DNA of 64,000 nucleotides from Nonomuraea fuscirosea (lineage in GTDB: Bacteria > Actinomycetota > Actinomycetes > Streptosporangiales > Streptosporangiaceae), in NCBI RefSeq assembly GCF_003001935.1, contig NZ_PVNG01000012.1:248001-312000 (forward strand), written 5' to 3'. The notes below the pieces were generated by a model. It was not told the DNA's origin, searched no databases, and saw only the letters and a list, made by a program, of their open reading frames with translations. Below are positions 60,427 to 64,000 of this stretch, in pieces; within the stretch, counting starts at the first letter, position 1, and each line of letters opens with the position of its first letter. The position numbers and the translations under genes are program-made.

Positions 60427-62705
60427 TCAACAGGCGCAGCACCCCGTCCGGTGATGGACGCGGTCGTGGACGCACCGGCGGCTCCGGCCGCGGCGGGCGT
60501 CCCGCCTTCCGCTCCGACGACAGCCGCGGCGGCTTCCGCCGCGACAACGACTCCCGCGGTGGTTACCGCGGTGACAGTGACTCCCGCGGCGCGTCCCGCG
60601 GCGACAACGGCTTCCGCGGCGGATCCCGCGGCGGCGACGACAACCGCGGCGGATCCCGCCGCGACGACTTCCGTGACCGGCCCGCGCGCGACTCCCTCCG
60701 CGCCGACCGCGGCGGATCCCGCGCCCGTTACGGCGACGGCGACCGCCAGAGCCGCTTCCAGCGCGACGAGCGCACCCCGCGCGGCGACCGCGAGGACCGC
60801 TTCGGCGGTGCGGACCGCAGGGAGAGCCGCCCCACCGGTGGCGACCGCGGCGCGAGCCGTTCCGGCGGTGGCGACCGTGGCACCAGCCGCTTCGGTGGCG
60901 GTGACCGTGGTACGAGCCGCTTCGGCGGTGGCGATCGTGACGGCCGTTCCGGTGGCGGGGACGGTCGTGACTCCCTTTCCGGCGGCGGTGACCGGCAGAG
61001 CCGCTTCGGCGGTGGTGAGCGGCGTGAGAGCCGCTTCGGCGGCGGGGACGATCGGCGTGAGAGCCGGTACGGCCGCGACGAGCGGTCCCGCGACGGCGAC
61101 CGGGGCGGCTACCGCTCCGAGGGCCGGGACAACAGGTACGGCGACTCCCGTGGCGACCGGCGCGACGGCGGACGTGGTGACGGTGGCCGCGGCGACTTCC
61201 GTGGTGCCGCACGTGATGGCGGGCGCGGTGACTTCCGTGGCGCCGGGCGTGACGGCGAGCGCGGCGACTTCCGCTCCGAGCGGCGTGACGGCGCACGGGA
61301 CGACTCCCGTGGTGACCGGTACGGCGACCGGCGTGACGGTGGGCACGGCGACTCCCGTGGCGACCGGCGTGACAGTGGACGTGACGGCGGCCGTGACGGC
61401 GGCCGTGACGGCGGCCGTGACGGCGGGCGTGACGGCGGGCGTGACGAGCGTGGCGCTGGGTTCAGGGCCGGGCGGAGCGGGCGTCGTGAGGACGCCGCTC
61501 CCAGGGGCGCGAACTCGACCCGCTCCCGCTACGGCAGGCGCGACGGCGACGACCGCTACGGCAGGCCCGGCGGCGACGACCGCGGCGGCAGGCCCGGCGG
61601 CGACGGGCGCGGTGCCAGATACGGCGGCGGCAGGCCCGGTGACGGGTCCGCCGGTGACAGGCGCGGTGGTGGCGGCCGCGGCGGTGACGGGCGCGGCACG
61701 CGTACGTCCCGCCGTGACGAGGTGCAGACGCTCGGCGGCGGCGGACGCGACGGTTACCGTGGCTCCCAGCGCGGGCGTGACGGCTTCGGCGGCTCCGGGC
61801 GCGGCCGGGAGGGCTACGGCGGCGCGCCGCGCGGGCGCGACGGCTCTGAGGGCTCCTCGCGCGGTCGCGACGGCTTCGGCAGCCCGCAGCGCGACCGGGT
61901 GAAGGCCGCCCGCCAGCCGCTCCGTGACCACGACTTCTACCCCGAGGGCTACACCGACGAGCGCGACACCACCGAGGTGCCGGGCGGCGTACGGCTGCAG
62001 AAGGTGCTCGCCCAGGCGGGCGTGGCCAGCCGCAGGGCCTGCGAGGAGATGATCGGCGACGGCCGCGTCACCGTGAACGGCCAGGTGGTACGGAGGTTCG
62101 GCGCCAAGGTCGACCCGGCCGCCCAGGTCATCCACGTGGACGGCAAGCGCATCCCGACCGCCCCCGACCTGGTCTACTACGCGCTCAACAAGCCCATCGG
62201 CGTGGTCTCCACGATGGACGACCCGCAGGGCCGGCCGTGCCTGGCCGACTACGTCGAGGAGCTGGCGCCGCGGCTGTTCCACGTCGGGCGGCTCGACACC
62301 GAGACCGAGGGCCTGCTGCTGCTCACCAACGACGGCGAGCTGGCCAACCGGCTGACGCACCCGAGCTACGGCGTGCAGAAGAAGTACTGGGCCAAGGTGC
62401 CGGGGCCGATCCCGCGTGACCTGGCCCGCCGCCTGAAGCAGGGCATCGAGCTGGAGGACGGCCTGGCCAGGGCCGACTCCTTCGCGATCGTGCAGGAGCA
62501 CGGCCAGCAGGCGCTGGTCGAGGTGGTGCTGCACGAGGGCCGCAAGCACGTGGTCAGGCGGATGCTGGAGGAGGCGGGTCACCGGGTGATCGACCTGGCC
62601 AGGATCGAGTTCGGGCCGGTGAAGCTGGGCCGGACCAAGCCGGGCACCGTCAGGGCGCTGAGCCTGAAGGAAGTCGGCGAGCTGTACGCGGCCGTGAAGC
62701 TGTAA
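60423..62705 (+). CDS. rluB: 23S rRNA pseudouridine synthase (RluB/RsuA family) with 515-residue Arg-Gly-Asp-rich N-terminus
   Basis: A 760-residue protein. The C-terminal 240 residues are a complete RluB/RsuA enzyme: an S4 RNA-binding domain (VRLQKVLAQAGVASRRACEEMI) and the catalytic domain with the Asp in GRLDTETEGLLLLTNDGEL, expected to modify U2605 of 23S rRNA. The first 515 residues are a low-complexity sequence of Arg, Gly, Asp and Ser with repeats such as SRFGGGDRGT and DGGRDGG, resembling RGG boxes of RNA-binding proteins. GTG 60423 overlaps the scpB stop (GTGA). The DNA there contains 12-bp and about 36-bp tandem repeats. Confidence 0.93.
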   Translation: MINRRSTPSGDGRGRGRTGGSGRGGRPAFRSDDSRGGFRRDNDSRGGYRGDSDSRGASRGDNGFRGGSRGGDDNRGGSRRDDFRDRPARDSLRADRGGSRARYGDGDRQSRFQRDERTPRGDREDRFGGADRRESRPTGGDRGASRSGGGDRGTSRFGGGDRGTSRFGGGDRDGRSGGGDGRDSLSGGGDRQSRFGGGERRESRFGGGDDRRESRYGRDERSRDGDRGGYRSEGRDNRYGDSRGDRRDGGRGDGGRGDFRGAARDGGRGDFRGAGRDGERGDFRSERRDGARDDSRGDRYGDRRDGGHGDSRGDRRDSGRDGGRDGGRDGGRDGGRDGGRDERGAGFRAGRSGRREDAAPRGANSTRSRYGRRDGDDRYGRPGGDDRGGRPGGDGRGARYGGGRPGDGSAGDRRGGGGRGGDGRGTRTSRRDEVQTLGGGGRDGYRGSQRGRDGFGGSGRGREGYGGAPRGRDGSEGSSRGRDGFGSPQRDRVKAARQPLRDHDFYPEGYTDERDTTEVPGGVRLQKVLAQAGVASRRACEEMIGDGRVTVNGQVVRRFGAKVDPAAQVIHVDGKRIPTAPDLVYYALNKPIGVVSTMDDPQGRPCLADYVEELAPRLFHVGRLDTETEGLLLLTNDGELANRLTHPSYGVQKKYWAKVPGPIPRDLARRLKQGIELEDGLARADSFAIVQEHGQQALVEVVLHEGRKHVVRRMLEEAGHRVIDLARIEFGPVKLGRTKPGTVRALSLKEVGELYAAVKL

Positions 62706-62720
62706 TCTGGCCGGACGCAG

Positions 62721-62748
62721 GAGCCCGTGCGAACCTCCGCACGGGCTC
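62721..62748 (+). terminator. Hairpin between rluB and aroH
   Basis: GAGCCCGTGCG and CGCACGGGCTC form a perfect 11-bp stem with a 6-nt loop, 15 nt after the rluB stop codon. There is no T run. It separates the segregation operon from the aromatic amino-acid genes. Confidence 0.75.
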
Positions 62749-62773
62749 TCCGGCATAAGAGGGGACGAACCAC

Positions 62774-63133
62774 ATGGTGCGGGCGATCCGCGGGGCGATC
62801 CAGGTGGACGCCGACGACCGCGACTCGGTCATCTCCGGGACGACCGAGCTGGTCAGCGCGATCATGGAGCGTAACCGGCTGACCCCGGACGACGTGATCA
62901 GCGTGCTGTTCACGGCCACGCCCGACCTGACCTCCGAGTTCCCCGCCCTCGCGGCGCGTAAGCTGGGCTTCCACGACGTGCCGCTGATCTGCTGCACCGA
63001 GATCGACGTGCCGGGCGCGCTGCCTCGCGTCGTACGCCTGATGGCGCACATCGAGACCGACCGCCCGCGGTCGGAGATCCAGCACGTCTATCTGCGCGGG
63101 GCGGTGGCCTTGCGCCAGGACATAGCTCAGTGA
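62774..63133 (+). CDS. aroH: Chorismate mutase, AroH class
   Basis: A 119-residue monofunctional chorismate mutase of the trimeric AroH fold, turning chorismate into prephenate. VRAIRGAIQVDADD at the start, the Arg-containing active-site strands, TATPDLTSEFPALAARKLGF and VPGALPRVVRLMAHIET in pieces, and the C-terminal HVYLRGAVALRQD are family hallmarks. AGAGGGG lies 8 nt before ATG 62774. It precedes tyrA, which uses its product, in the usual actinobacterial order. Confidence 0.95.
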   Translation: MVRAIRGAIQVDADDRDSVISGTTELVSAIMERNRLTPDDVISVLFTATPDLTSEFPALAARKLGFHDVPLICCTEIDVPGALPRVVRLMAHIETDRPRSEIQHVYLRGAVALRQDIAQ

Positions 63134-63197
63134 ACACCGGCCAGCCGGACGCACGACCCTCCACATCCGTATAGCCCGATAAATCAGGACATCGAGA

Positions 63198-64000
63198 TGG
63201 AACTTCGTACCGTGCTCGTCGTCGGCACCGGTCTCATCGGCACCTCCGCGGCGCTGGCGCTGCGCAAGCGGGGCGTGCGCGTGCTGCTCGCCGACCGCGA
63301 CCCGGGAGCCGTACGGCTGGCACGGGAGCTCGGCGCGGGCGAGGACTGGCAGCCCGGCACGGCGGCCACCGACCCGGCGGACCTCGCGATCATCGCGGTG
63401 CCCCCGGCGTACGTGGCCACTGAGCTGCTGGAGCTGCAGCGGATCGGCGCGGCCCGGTTCTACACCGACGTCGCCAGCGTGAAGGCCGAGCCCATCCACC
63501 GGGCCGCGCAGCTGGGCTGCGACCTGGCCACCTACGTCGCCTCCCACCCGCTGGCCGGGCGCGAGAAGTCCGGGCCCGGCGCGGCGCGTGACGACCTGTT
63601 CCTCGGCCGCCCGTGGGCGCTGTGCCCCACGGAGGAGGCCGACCCCGAGGCCAAGGCGGCCGTGCTGCGGCTGATCGACCTGTGCGGGGCCAACGCGGTC
63701 GAGGTGAGCGCGATGGACCACGACCGCGCGGTGGCCGTGGTCTCCCACGCGCCCCACGTCGCCGCCTCCGCCGTCGCCGCCCGCCTGGCCGACGCCACGG
63801 ACGTGGCGCTGGGGCTGGCCGGGCAGGGCGTGCGCGACGTCACCAGGATCGCGGGCAGCGACCCCGGGCTGTGGCTGGGCATCCTGTCCGGCAACGCCTC
63901 CCCGGTCGCCGAGGTGCTGGAGGCCGTGGCCAACGACCTGGCCGACGCCGCGAGCGCACTGCGCGCCCTGGCCGACGGCGACGGCACCGCCACCGGCGAG
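63198..64000 (+). CDS. tyrA: Prephenate dehydrogenase, 3' end beyond the window
   Basis: The first 267 residues of a TyrA protein; the frame is still open at the right edge. The NAD-binding motif is VLVVGTGLIGTSAALAL, with Asp at the end of strand 2 (LLADRDPG) indicating NAD. The dehydrogenase domain shows TDVASVKAEP, the substrate-binding SHPLAGREKSGPGAARDDLF in pieces, and MDHDRAVAVVSHAPHVAA with the catalytic His region. It oxidatively decarboxylates prephenate (or arogenate) on the tyrosine pathway, following the chorismate mutase encoded just upstream. ATG 63198 lies 64 nt after the aroH stop. Confidence 0.95.

Overview
The window is chromosomal DNA of a high-GC actinomycete. Third codon positions are mostly G or C, GTG and TTG starts are common, and the gene orders polA...rpsA...coaE...uvrB and pyrG-NUDIX-xerD-parA-scpA-scpB-rluB-aroH-tyrA are typical of Actinobacteria. 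The repeat-rich intergenic DNA and the large NACHT/WD40 protein suggest Streptosporangiales (for example Nonomuraea-like); that placement is inference. I see no tRNA, rRNA, CRISPR array, insertion sequence or prophage.

Layout. 0-1.5 kb: a truncated ArsR-type regulator divergent from an MFS exporter, with a palindromic operator between them. 1.6-10 kb: a branched-chain amino-acid type ABC uptake locus with two paralogous binding lipoproteins and a convergent permease/ATPase operon (livH-livM-livG-livF). LivH carries an unusual secreted N-terminal domain. 10.2-16.6 kb: a large hairpin element, a hotdog thioesterase, polA, a polysaccharide deacetylase and rpsA. 16.6-23.5 kb: decayed tandem repeats, an epoxide hydrolase, a repeat-bloated alpha/beta hydrolase that has lost its nucleophile, a GNAT acetyltransferase, coaE and a secreted GH43 enzyme. 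23.5-29.2 kb: one 1865-residue TIR / dead metallophosphoesterase / NACHT / pentapeptide / WD40 protein, the best candidate for an undescribed immune-type sensor. 29.2-38.3 kb: an ion permease, a coupled operon (two-TM protein, cupin, IMPase), a methyltransferase, an SPFH-SPFH-Spo0M operon and an XRE regulator. 38.3-44 kb: uvrB, a PepSY lipoprotein, a large triple repeat, an alpha/beta hydrolase divergent from a PadR regulator, and several short tandem arrays. 44-53.9 kb: a Uma2 nuclease-fold protein, an SDR/hydrolase operon, a DUF4126 protein, and a choline-kinase / dimethylglycine-dehydrogenase-like / GntR group, then a nitronate monooxygenase-like enzyme and a hexapeptide acyltransferase. 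53.9-64 kb: the conserved housekeeping run pyrG, NUDIX, xerD, parA, scpA, scpB, rluB, aroH and a truncated tyrA, mostly with overlapping stops and starts.

Two themes run through the window. First, about twelve genes have a TANNNT -10 box ending 6-8 nt before the start codon, which points to leaderless mRNAs. For polA and uvrB the upstream sequence also resembles the mycobacterial RecA-independent DNA-damage promoter. Second, unrelated degenerate tandem repeats occur both between genes and inside linker regions of genes (alpha/beta hydrolase, ScpB, RluB, NUDIX, PadR tail), suggesting frequent local repeat expansion in this genome.
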